A DNA stretch of 12,238 nt from Alphaproteobacteria bacterium (lineage in GTDB: Bacteria > Pseudomonadota > Alphaproteobacteria > JAJTHO01). The position numbers were made by a program, and so were the translations under genes. The stretch lies in NCBI GenBank assembly GCA_021297975.1, contig JAJTHO010000001.1, positions 1 through 12,238 of the forward strand. Direction: 5' to 3'. The notes beneath the pieces are model-generated. The model saw only the letters and a list, made by a program, of their open reading frames with translations. It had not been told where the DNA came from and searched no databases. The number at the start of each line of letters is the position of its first letter. Position 1 is the first letter of the stretch. This document shows, in pieces, positions 7,477-12,238 of the stretch.

Positions 7477-7655
7477 CTTTGTGTGTTGGCCACTGCAATA
7501 CTGCTGCTTACTTTTCTGAAGGTGCTTGAGAGTTGCTGACCTAAAAAAGTAACCGACGGAATAATCGCAACCGCAATCAAAGCGGCCTGTATGCCGTATT
7601 CTAAAGCAGCAACACCATTAGTATCCTGCAGGAAACGACGAAAAAGAATTTTCAT
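7473..7655 (-). CDS. flp: Flp/Fap-type type IVb pilin
   Basis: The 60-residue prepilin is of the Flp type, the major subunit of Tad (tight adherence) pili. The basic leader MKILFRRFLQDTNG ends at Gly14. Cleavage by a TadV/CpaA prepilin peptidase would expose V15 and put Glu at +5 and Tyr at +6 (VAALEYG), the Flp signature. Residues 21-38 form the hydrophobic helix, and LGQQLSSTFRKV is the typical C-terminal part. The mature chain would be 46 residues. A strong Shine-Dalgarno, GGGAGG, lies 7 nt before the ATG. No assembly genes (tadA, cpaB, cpaC) adjoin it, so it is a solitary pilin gene. Its upstream region holds a CRP/FNR-like palindrome. Its stop codon overlaps that of the helicase gene. 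The symbol is used in the family sense. Confidence 0.93.
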   Translation of the reverse strand: MKILFRRFLQDTNGVAALEYGIQAALIAVAIIPSVTFLGQQLSSTFRKVSSSIAVANTQS

Positions 7656-7684
7656 AATTTTCCTCCCTGAACCTAGGCTAGGCC

Positions 7685-7690
7685 TGTATA
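7685..7690 (-). promoter_or_regulatory. possible -10 element of flp
   Basis: TATACA on the minus strand lies 29 bp before the flp ATG. No good -35 hexamer lies 16-18 nt upstream; that region is instead covered by the palindrome at 7703-7716. This fits a promoter that depends on a regulator, but the call is tentative. Confidence 0.3.
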
Positions 7691-7702
7691 CTGCGGGGAA
7701 AC

Positions 7703-7716
7703 GTGATAAAAATCAC
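7703..7716. promoter_or_regulatory. CRP/FNR-family-like palindrome upstream of flp
   Basis: GTGA, 6 nt, TCAC: the core spacing of a CRP site. It can also be read as GTGAT-N4-ATCAC, the spacing of an FNR-type site. It is symmetric, lies 48-61 bp before the flp ATG, and is downstream of the gmk stop. On the minus strand it could also form a 5-bp hairpin with a TTTT loop, but no T-run follows, so a terminator for gmk is less likely. Confidence 0.35.
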
Positions 7717-7745
7717 CATCGAGGTAATTCAATTAATCAGCACGA

Positions 7746-8384
7746 TTAACCTTGATGACTATCAATCTCTGCTCTCAACCCGCGCACAAAATCCGTCAAG
7801 CCGTCCTGCCGGTTACGGCGCAGCTTTTCCGCCCGCAAAATAGCCTCGACATCGGCAATACTACGGTCTAGGTCGCGGTTGATAATCACATAATCATAAT
7901 CTGCCCAGTGGCCGATTTCTTCAAGCGCCTTGCTCATACGGTAGGTAATCGTTTCCTGGCTGTCCTGACCGCGCCCCACAAGGCGGCGATGCAGCTCTTC
8001 TAAAGACGGCGGCAAGACAAAAATCGACAGCATTTCTTTCCGCGCAATCAGCTTAATCTGCTGCGCGCCCTGCCAATCAATATCAAACAGCATGTCATAG
8101 CCCGCATTCAGCGCATCATCCACCGGCTGGCGCGGCGTGCCGTAATTATGCTTAAACACGCTGGCGTATTCGAGTAGTGCCTTGGTATCGATGTGTTCTT
8201 GAAATTTTTCTGGAGAGAGAAAAAAGTAGTCCTTACCGTCCACCTCACCCGGGCGTGGCGGGCGGGTTGTCGCGGAAATGGAGGCTTTCAGGGTGGTATT
8301 ACGTTGAAGTAGTTCCCGGCAAATGGTTGTTTTTCCTGCGCCAGAGGGGGAGGATAACACCAGCATCAATCCGCGATCGGCCAT
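7746..8384 (-). CDS. gmk: guanylate kinase
   Basis: Guanylate kinase phosphorylates GMP to GDP with ATP, in the cytoplasm, for nucleotide and (p)ppGpp metabolism. The 212 residues match the bacterial enzyme. The P-loop SSPSGAGKTT is at 11-20. The GMP-binding segment SATTRPPRPGEVDGKDYFF is at 37-55, and FDIDWQGAQQIK is the family's conserved strand and following helix. A strong Shine-Dalgarno (AGGAGG, 10 nt upstream) supports the ATG. In many alphaproteobacteria gmk follows a YicC-family gene; here tRNA-Val lies upstream on the same strand, 67 nt away, with no clear terminator between. The two may therefore share a transcript. Confidence 0.97.
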   Translation of the reverse strand: MADRGLMLVLSSPSGAGKTTICRELLQRNTTLKASISATTRPPRPGEVDGKDYFFLSPEKFQEHIDTKALLEYASVFKHNYGTPRQPVDDALNAGYDMLFDIDWQGAQQIKLIARKEMLSIFVLPPSLEELHRRLVGRGQDSQETITYRMSKALEEIGHWADYDYVIINRDLDRSIADVEAILRAEKLRRNRQDGLTDFVRGLRAEIDSHQG

Positions 8385-8399
8385 GTGGAATACCCCTCC

Positions 8400-8451
8400 T
8401 AAAAATTTCGCCTGGGCTGGCTTGCCGAGCCGTAGCTCCTTGAGCGAAGGC
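8400..8451 (-). other. structured spacer between tRNA-Val and gmk
   Basis: Read on the minus strand, the spacer holds three small hairpins in a row: CCTT-N5-AAGG, GAGC-TACG-GCTC and GGCT-N5-AGCC. The gmk ribosome binding site follows. A short TTTTT lies about 13 nt after the last hairpin, too far for a standard terminator. It may be a tRNA 3' processing trailer. Confidence 0.25.
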
Positions 8452-8527
8452 TGGTGGGCATACGAGGTCTCGAACCTCGGACCTCTACGATGTCAACGTA
8501 GCGCTCTAACCCCTGAGCTATATGCCC
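8452..8527 (-). tRNA. tRNA-Val, anticodon GAC
   Basis: A 76-nt tRNA with all arms intact. The acceptor stem GGGCATA/TATGCCC is perfect, with discriminator A and encoded CCA. The D stem is GCTC/GAGC. The anticodon stem is CTACG/CGTAG with loop TTGACAT, giving anticodon GAC (codon GUC, and GUU by wobble). The variable loop is AGGTC. The T stem is CGAGG/CCTCG with loop TTCGAGA. It lies upstream of gmk. Confidence 0.97.
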
Positions 8528-8542
8528 GCCGTGGAACGTGAT

Positions 8543-8571
8543 TTTCTAGCGGCTCTTCGTGCGGCTGGCAA
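8543..8571 (-). promoter_or_regulatory. promoter of tRNA-Val (and probably gmk)
   Basis: On the minus strand TTGCCA (8566-8571) and TAGAAA (8543-8548) are 17 nt apart. The tRNA starts 15 nt after the -10. It sits in the 63-bp gap behind the lipoprotein gene stop. Confidence 0.5.
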
Positions 8572-8590
8572 GCATCGTTTCAGGCAAGGA

Positions 8591-9214
8591 TCATTTCTTT
8601 GCTGGTTTAACCACCGTATCAATCGCTTGTTGGTTCACCTGCGGCGCACCGGAATAATCCGGCACGAGGCGCGAACGGCCATTAGGGGTGATAATCAGAA
8701 AGGCGCGCGTACCCGGCTCAATGCGGGGGGTTAAGCCCTGTACCATAGTAATAAGGCGCTCGTTGGCCTGTGTGGTGCGCGCTTCGGCTTCGCATTGGGT
8801 GCGGCCATGTGTACACGATTGGCGGGCATATTCCTTGGTGGTAACTGTTCCGGTTGAAGCATCCCAATATTTCACCACGTATTCAAGACCGTCTTGATCG
8901 CTCGCCGCGCCCTGAATCAACGCGCCTAACGCTGCGCCCGCCACCGCGCCGCCAACGGTGGCGGCCACATTGCCTTTGCCTTTACCGATGTTGTTCCCGG
9001 CCAAACCGCCCGCCGCGCCGCCCAGCAGGATGCCCATGCCGTTATCGCTGAGCTTGTCGCCGGAGTTGATTTTTACCTGCCGCACGCTGAGTACCACGGC
9101 CTGATAGGTTTGCGAGGCCTCACCAGCCTGCTGGTCTGTATAGGTATTGCCGTCTATGTTTTTGGCGCACCCGGAAAGAAGCGCAACGGTGAGTAAAAGC
9201 CAGGCAGAACGCAT
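8591..9214 (-). CDS. glycine-zipper outer-membrane lipoprotein, SlyB / 17-kDa antigen type
   Basis: The 207-residue protein has a signal peptide ending in the lipobox LSGC, with the lipidated cysteine at C16. The segment TYQAVVLSVRQVKIN (36-50) precedes a glycine zipper at 59-97 (LLGGAAGGLAGNNIGKGKG, then a second Gly/Ala helix), the layout of SlyB and the Rickettsia 17-kDa surface antigen. The C-terminal part (LITMVQ...IEPGTRAFLI, about 154-174) resembles the closing strands of that family. An extra stretch of roughly 30 residues with two cysteines (C134, C141) splits the usual C-terminal domain and is unusual. Such proteins stabilise the outer membrane. AGAGG lies 8 nt before the ATG. It is divergent from the next lipoprotein gene, with 48 bp between. 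Confidence 0.85.
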   Translation of the reverse strand: MRSAWLLLTVALLSGCAKNIDGNTYTDQQAGEASQTYQAVVLSVRQVKINSGDKLSDNGMGILLGGAAGGLAGNNIGKGKGNVAATVGGAVAGAALGALIQGAASDQDGLEYVVKYWDASTGTVTTKEYARQSCTHGRTQCEAEARTTQANERLITMVQGLTPRIEPGTRAFLIITPNGRSRLVPDYSGAPQVNQQAIDTVVKPAKK

Positions 9215-9262
9215 AAAAAAAACCTCTTGTGTTGGTAACTATAGTTTTACAAAAGATGCAGT

Positions 9263-9907
9263 ATGCGTGCAAGTTACCTTTTGTTAATGTTTCTTCTTAT
9301 CAGCTGTGCTGGGCGTGGCCAGCAGGGTGATGCCTTAAAATTGGATAGCAGCGGCGCGTTGCCCGCTAACATGGCGGGAGTTTTATTTGCGGTGGAGGGG
9401 ATGGACTTCGCCGCCGATGTCCTGTTTCAAAACCAAGATAACCCCCAGCAAACCTTTAAATATCGCAATGGGCAGACGTCTCTATGGGGCTATAGCCCGG
9501 CGCTCGTTGCCGTTCCAGCGGGGAGCTATATTATAACGGCAGTGCAGGTTAGCCAGGATTGGGGCGGCAAGGCCGGTGTTCATCCTATTACTAGTTTGCC
9601 GTATTACGGCGCGGTGACGCTAGAATCGGGAACGATACACTATCTCGGCACACTTAAGCTGGGAACAGACGGCACCTTTTATCAAAAAGCCCCGCAAGAT
9701 GGACAGCTCGGCACCGTTTTAGCGCAGGCTTTTGTTAACGCACTGGCCAGTCCGTTTAAACCGGAGGATGTCACGATTGCGATTGATTATAACGATAAAA
9801 AGGCGCGGGAATTCCTTGCGGATGCGTATAAGGGCAAGGCGTACCCACCGCTGCAACGGACAGCGGTGCGCTTAGGTTATTGGGCAAAAGTTAATCAGGG
9901 CGATTAG
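9263..9907 (+). CDS. lipoprotein of unknown function
   Basis: The 214 residues begin with a short signal peptide and the lipobox LISC (C15), so the protein is probably anchored to a membrane facing the periplasm. I do not recognise the family. The middle is beta-rich with alternating hydrophobic residues. The pair LVAVPAGSYIITAV (81-94) and VTLESGTIHYLGTLKL (118-133) resembles small beta-sandwich lipoproteins in which a PAG-turn strand precedes a 'GxxxYLG' strand (DUF2846-like pattern, a weak analogy). The C-terminal third is helical and charged. The ribosome binding site is weak. The 48-bp gap to the divergent glycine-zipper gene contains the palindrome ACTATAGT (9238-9245), which could serve both directions. 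Shared regulation with that lipoprotein is an inference. Confidence 0.8.
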   Translation: MRASYLLLMFLLISCAGRGQQGDALKLDSSGALPANMAGVLFAVEGMDFAADVLFQNQDNPQQTFKYRNGQTSLWGYSPALVAVPAGSYIITAVQVSQDWGGKAGVHPITSLPYYGAVTLESGTIHYLGTLKLGTDGTFYQKAPQDGQLGTVLAQAFVNALASPFKPEDVTIAIDYNDKKAREFLADAYKGKAYPPLQRTAVRLGYWAKVNQGD

Positions 9908-9948
9908 CGCACGCAGCGGTTGGGGCACTGAAAAAGACTGAAGTTCTC

Positions 9949-10003
9949 AATAAAAACCATCCCCACCCCAAATTTATCTTCACAAAAATGGCGGCGGGGA
10001 TGG
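9949..10003 (-). terminator. rho-independent terminator of sucD
   Basis: On the minus strand CCATCCCCGCC (10003-9993) pairs with GGTGGGGATGG (9967-9957). The 11-bp stem has one G-U pair and a 25-nt loop, and is followed at once by TTTTTATT (9956-9949). It starts 16 nt after the sucD stop. In the plus direction there is no T-run, so it acts for sucD only. Confidence 0.8.
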
Positions 10004-10019
10004 TGTTATACTCAGCGGT

Positions 10020-10922
10020 TTAAGCCGCCTTAATCGAGGGAATCGGCTTACCATTAAGCACCGCATCCATCGTCGTGCCAAGGTTTGCCGGGGATGGCGA
10101 CACGGCAATGCCAGCGCTGCGCATGGCGTCCATCTTACTGCCCGCATCGCCCTTGCCGCCTGCGATAATCGCACCGGCATGCCCCATACGCTTGCCTGGA
10201 GGGGCGGTTACGCCAGCGATAAAGCCAACAACCGGCTTTTTCACCTTGCTTTGCTTCAGGAATTCAGCGGCTTGCTCTTCCGCGTCGCCGCCGATTTCGC
10301 CAATCATGATGATGCCGATGGTTTCTGGATCGCCCAGGAACAACTCTAAACAATCAATAAAGTTCGTGCCATTTACCGGGTCGCCGCCGATACCGATGCA
10401 GGTTGTCTGGCCGAGACCCGCAGCGGTTGTCTGCGCCACCGCTTCATAGGTGAGCGTGCCGGAACGGGACACAATGCCAATCTTGCCGCGCTTATGAATA
10501 TGGCCGGGCATAATGCCGATTTTGCATTCACCGGGGGTGATGATGCCGGGGCAGTTGGGGCCAATCAGGCGTGTTTTAGAGCCTTGCAGGGCGCGTTTCA
10601 CCCGCACCATATCCAGCACCGGAATGCCTTCGGTGATGCAAACAGCCAGCGCGATTTCCGCATCAATGGCTTCTAAAATCGCATCGGCCGCGAAAGGAGG
10701 CGGTACGTAAATAACACTGGCATCCGCACCCGTTTTGGATTTTGCATCGTGCACGGTGTCAAAAACGGGAAGATTCAGATGCGTTGTGCCGCCCTTGCCT
10801 GGGGTTACGCCGCCGACCATCTTTGTACCGTAAGCAATAGCTTGCTCAGAGTGAAACGTACCCTGCGCGCCGGTAAAACCTTGGCAAATCACTTTGGTGT
10901 TTTTGTTTACAAGTACGGCCAT
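10020..10922 (-). CDS. sucD: succinyl-CoA synthetase (ADP-forming) alpha subunit
   Basis: The alpha chain of succinate-CoA ligase carries the CoA-binding site and the histidine that is phosphorylated during conversion of succinyl-CoA to succinate with ATP formation; it needs the SucC beta chain. The 300 residues are slightly longer than the E. coli protein. The CoA-binding Rossmann part includes QGFTGAQGTFHSEQAI 14-29 and GGVTPGKGG 37-45. GPNCPGIITP is at 121-130, SRSGTLTYE at 152-160 and GEIGGDAEEQAA at 208-219. The active-site histidine is H248 in RMGHAGAI. A purine-rich GAGGGAAG lies upstream of the ATG. sucC is expected just upstream but an mlaC-like gene is there instead, 89 bp away. A strong terminator follows, so sucD ends its transcript. 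Confidence 0.98.
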   Translation of the reverse strand: MAVLVNKNTKVICQGFTGAQGTFHSEQAIAYGTKMVGGVTPGKGGTTHLNLPVFDTVHDAKSKTGADASVIYVPPPFAADAILEAIDAEIALAVCITEGIPVLDMVRVKRALQGSKTRLIGPNCPGIITPGECKIGIMPGHIHKRGKIGIVSRSGTLTYEAVAQTTAAGLGQTTCIGIGGDPVNGTNFIDCLELFLGDPETIGIIMIGEIGGDAEEQAAEFLKQSKVKKPVVGFIAGVTAPPGKRMGHAGAIIAGGKGDAGSKMDAMRSAGIAVSPSPANLGTTMDAVLNGKPIPSIKAA

Positions 10923-10963
10923 GCGAAACTTCCCTCTTCATACTGCGGTATTATTATTGGGGG

Positions 10964-10992
10964 GTGATAGCGGCTCATGCGGCGCTTGTCAT
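10964..10992 (-). promoter_or_regulatory. possible sucD promoter
   Basis: On the minus strand ATGACA (10987-10992) lies 17 nt before TATCAC (10964-10969), 41 nt ahead of the sucD ATG. The -35 matches 5 of 6 consensus bases and the -10 matches 4 of 6. If real, sucD is transcribed independently of the mlaC-like gene. Confidence 0.35.
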
Positions 10993-11011
10993 CTGTTAAT
11001 TCACAAGAGCT

Positions 11012-11656
11012 TTAACGAATCACCGTCCCGCCCTCGCTGACCGCAAGGCGCAACTGATAGAGCAGCGCCTCTACCCGCCCGCCGCCGCGCTGGATAACAT
11101 CCGCGTATTGATTGCGCAAAAGACCCGCGACACTGAACCCTTCAATTTGCAAATCTAGTATCACAAAACGATTACCAGAAATACCCACCTGCCAGCCTAA
11201 TTGCGCAATACGTCCGGTAGTAGGATTGGTAAAGCTTGCACCAACCAAATACTGCCCATTGGGCAAATCTGATGCGCCCAAAACTTTCGCGCTGTGCCCC
11301 TTATAGCGGCGCAATTTTTGCCGGTATGTTTGCATGAGCAGATGCTCAAAGAGCTGCATAAACTCGTTTTGCTCCTGCGGCGTGGCCACGTTCCAGTAGC
11401 GCCCCAAAACAAAACGCGCCGTTGCGGGCACATCAAAGGCGCTCCGATAAATCTGGCGGAAACGCTGTATCCGCACGGCTTCCGGGACGCTCATATCAGT
11501 AAGTTGCAACAAACTTTGCTGCTGCCAGGTGTCGATAAAAAGCGCGGCTTGCTGCTTAACGCTGAGCGGCGCAGCGGCGGGTGCAGTTGTAGGCGCCTGC
11601 GCGGCAGCAGTAACGCTCAAAACCCCTAAAAACAGCAGGAAAAGTACATGCGTCAT
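11012..11656 (-). CDS. MlaC/Ttg2D-family periplasmic phospholipid-binding protein
   Basis: MlaC-type proteins ferry phospholipids across the periplasm between the outer membrane and the MlaFEDB ABC transporter. I start it at the ATG at 11656, giving 214 residues with a clean signal peptide (MTHVLFLLFLGVLSVTAAA, cleavage near residue 19-21). An ATG 10 codons upstream would spoil the signal peptide. Family features are FIDTWQQQSLLQL 40-52, IQRFRQIYRSAFDVPATARFV 63-83, the hallmark LGRYWNVATPQEQNEFMQLF 84-103, YRQKLRRY 111-118, and a C-terminal strand-helix set ending in the hydrophobic segment FVILDLQIEGFSVAGLL 164-180. No Shine-Dalgarno is visible; a TATAAC lies 7 nt before the ATG, so the mRNA may be leaderless. 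The other mla genes are absent, though a single mlaC-like gene is not rare in alphaproteobacteria. Confidence 0.88.
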   Translation of the reverse strand: MTHVLFLLFLGVLSVTAAAQAPTTAPAAAPLSVKQQAALFIDTWQQQSLLQLTDMSVPEAVRIQRFRQIYRSAFDVPATARFVLGRYWNVATPQEQNEFMQLFEHLLMQTYRQKLRRYKGHSAKVLGASDLPNGQYLVGASFTNPTTGRIAQLGWQVGISGNRFVILDLQIEGFSVAGLLRNQYADVIQRGGGRVEALLYQLRLAVSEGGTVIR

Positions 11657-11663
11657 AATAAAA

Positions 11664-11693
11664 GTTATACACGTGCAGCCCCGCACGCAACAA
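11664..11693 (-). promoter_or_regulatory. promoter of the mlaC-like gene with an inverted repeat in its spacer
   Basis: On the minus strand TTGTTG (11688-11693) and TATAAC (11664-11669) are 18 nt apart. The inverted repeat CGTGC-N6-GCACG (11672-11687) fills almost the whole spacer. The ATG lies 7 nt after the -10, so transcription would start at about the start codon. A regulator bound in the spacer is an inference. Confidence 0.45.
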
Positions 11694-11764
11694 GAACAAC
11701 ATTAAGAAAAGAATTGCACATGTCTCGCTATATCGCTAAGCGCGGTGTAACAAACGAGGCACCC

Positions 11765-12055
11765 ATGCAGGTTCGCATTTACAAGCCCAGCAAAACCGCG
11801 ATGCAATCCGGACAGGCTAAAACCAAAGCATGGGTTTTAGAGCCGGTATCGCCAAGCCGTAAAGATGCTGAATCGCTAATGGGTTGGGTCAGCAGCGCGG
11901 ATACCCTGTCAGAAATTCGCCTGTGCTTTGATACGATGGATGAGGCCGTTGCCTTTGCCGCCGCCAAAGGCTGGCAAGCTGTTGTGCAGCCCGCGCACAC
12001 CCGCGCCATGATTGCAAAAAGCTATTCGGATAATTTTGCGTTTAAAAAGCCGTGA
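11765..12055 (+). CDS. NDUFS4-like complex I accessory protein (ETC complex I subunit)
   Basis: This small soluble protein belongs to the family of the mitochondrial 18-kDa complex I subunit (NDUFS4), found also in alphaproteobacteria, where it associates with NADH:ubiquinone oxidoreductase. Conserved parts are RIYKPSKTAMQSG (4-16), TKAWVLEP (20-27), LMGWVSSAD (38-46), RLCFDTMDEAVAFAAAKGW (52-70) and the C-terminal YSDNFAF. I prefer the ATG at 11765 (96 residues): GAGG lies 5 nt upstream and homology begins at once. In-frame ATGs at 11720 and 11648 would add 15 and 39 residues that do not look conserved. The 11648 ATG also overlaps the start of the divergent mlaC-like gene. It stands alone, not beside nuo genes. 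Confidence 0.93.
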   Translation: MQVRIYKPSKTAMQSGQAKTKAWVLEPVSPSRKDAESLMGWVSSADTLSEIRLCFDTMDEAVAFAAAKGWQAVVQPAHTRAMIAKSYSDNFAFKKP

Positions 12056-12088
12056 TTGAAGGTTCTTTGCTGCCTGCAGTAAGGACGT

Positions 12089-12112
12089 GGTTAGAACCGT
12101 TAACCCTTTTTT
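12089..12112 (+). terminator. possible weak terminator of the NDUFS4-like gene
   Basis: GGTTA (12089-12093) pairs with TAACC (12101-12105) around a 7-nt loop, followed by C and TTTTTT. The stem is short and AT-rich. An alternative is GGTTCT (12061-12066) with AGAACC (12093-12098). The T-run also belongs to the CtrA-like box at 12100-12115, so the sequence may serve one purpose or both. Confidence 0.35.
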
Positions 12113-12115
12113 AAC
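12100..12115 (+). promoter_or_regulatory. CtrA-like binding site upstream of the pilin-like gene
   Basis: TTAACCCTTTTTTAAC matches the alphaproteobacterial CtrA box TTAA-N7-TTAAC exactly. It ends 24 bp before the TATAAT at 12140-12145, which places it just upstream of and against the -35 region, the usual place for activation by CtrA. In Caulobacter the Tad-type pilin gene pilA is CtrA-controlled (established knowledge); its use here is inferred. Confidence 0.5.
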
Positions 12116-12139
12116 ACTTTCCTTGTTACATTGAATGCG

Positions 12140-12145
12140 TATAAT
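12140..12145 (+). promoter_or_regulatory. -10 element of the gene at the right edge
   Basis: A perfect TATAAT lies 23 bp before the ATG at 12169. No -35 consensus lies 16-18 nt upstream, which fits activation through the CtrA-like box. Confidence 0.5.
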
Positions 12146-12168
12146 TTTTGATGTATGTGGAGTTTTTT

Positions 12169-12238
12169 ATGATGCTTTCACCCTTTAGGCTCCGCAGTAT
12201 ACTGCCTTTTTTCCGCGATAAACGCGGCATGACCACGC
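12169..12238 (+). CDS. start of a Tad-pilus pilin or pseudopilin-like gene (partial, runs off the right edge)
   Basis: Only 23 codons are visible: MMLSPFRLRSILPFFRDKRG, then MTT. GGAG lies 6 nt before the first ATG; a second ATG follows directly. A basic leader with aromatic residues ending in FRDKRG before the expected hydrophobic helix is typical of TadE/TadF/TadG pseudopilins and of some Flp prepilins (compare FLQDTNG in the Flp pilin at 7473-7655). Cleavage would be after Gly20. Whether a Glu at +5 and a membrane helix follow is beyond the edge. With a TATAAT and CtrA-like box upstream, a pilus-related role is likely but unproven. Confidence 0.5.
   Translation, partial: MMLSPFRLRSILPFFRDKRGMTT

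Noticed and set aside
7733..7749. TTAA...TTAA pair near the gmk stop as a CtrA box for flp
   Set aside because: The spacing is 9 nt, not the 7 nt required, and the second half overlaps the gmk stop codon.
8400..8451. Terminator between tRNA-Val and gmk
   Set aside because: The hairpins have only 4-bp stems and the T-run lies about 13 nt beyond the last one.
11648..11764. Longer N-terminus for the NDUFS4-like protein (ATG at 11648 or 11720)
   Set aside because: The extra residues look non-conserved, the 11648 start overlaps the divergent mlaC-like start, and the best ribosome binding site is before 11765.

Overview
The window looks like chromosomal DNA of an alphaproteobacterium of moderately high GC. 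The clearest lineage marker is a small NDUFS4-type complex I accessory protein, a family known mainly from alphaproteobacteria and mitochondria. An MlaC-like protein, a SlyB/17-kDa-type lipoprotein, Tad/Flp-type pilus genes and a near-perfect CtrA box fit the same group. The order cannot be fixed from the sequence alone. Both tRNA genes encode their CCA ends.

Layout, left to right. Positions 1-390 are foreign-looking: the last 43 codons of an IS1-like transposase (+) abut a small AT-rich reading frame (-, about 37% GC) that starts 5 nt after the sucA stop. Then on the minus strand come sucA (2-oxoglutarate dehydrogenase E1), tRNA-Leu(CAG), and a tight glyQ-rlmH-pabB operon (3-nt gap, then a GTGA stop/start overlap). 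A compact Pif1-like helicase runs on the plus strand. Its stop codon overlaps that of a convergent solitary Flp pilin gene. Next on the minus strand are gmk, tRNA-Val(GAC) and a glycine-zipper lipoprotein gene. A lipoprotein of unknown function is divergent from it on the plus strand. The minus strand continues with sucD, which has a clear rho-independent terminator, and an mlaC-like gene. The window ends on the plus strand with the NDUFS4-like gene and the first 23 codons of a Tad/pilin-like gene under a CtrA-box promoter.

Functional picture. Most of the window is housekeeping: TCA cycle (sucA, sucD), translation (glyQ, rlmH, two tRNAs), folate (pabB), nucleotides (gmk), respiration (NDUFS4-like) and envelope (mlaC, SlyB-like). 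The usual partners are missing beside several genes: sucA lacks sucB, sucD lacks sucC, glyQ lacks glyS. Operons that are normally conserved are therefore dispersed here.

I found no CRISPR array, defence island, prophage or biosynthetic cluster, and no convincing new multigene system. The points most worth following are the IS junction and AT-rich gene behind sucA, the CtrA-box promoter at the right edge, the inverted repeats in the sucA and mlaC promoter regions (both genes possibly leaderless), a U-U mismatch in the tRNA-Leu acceptor stem, and the unknown lipoprotein.
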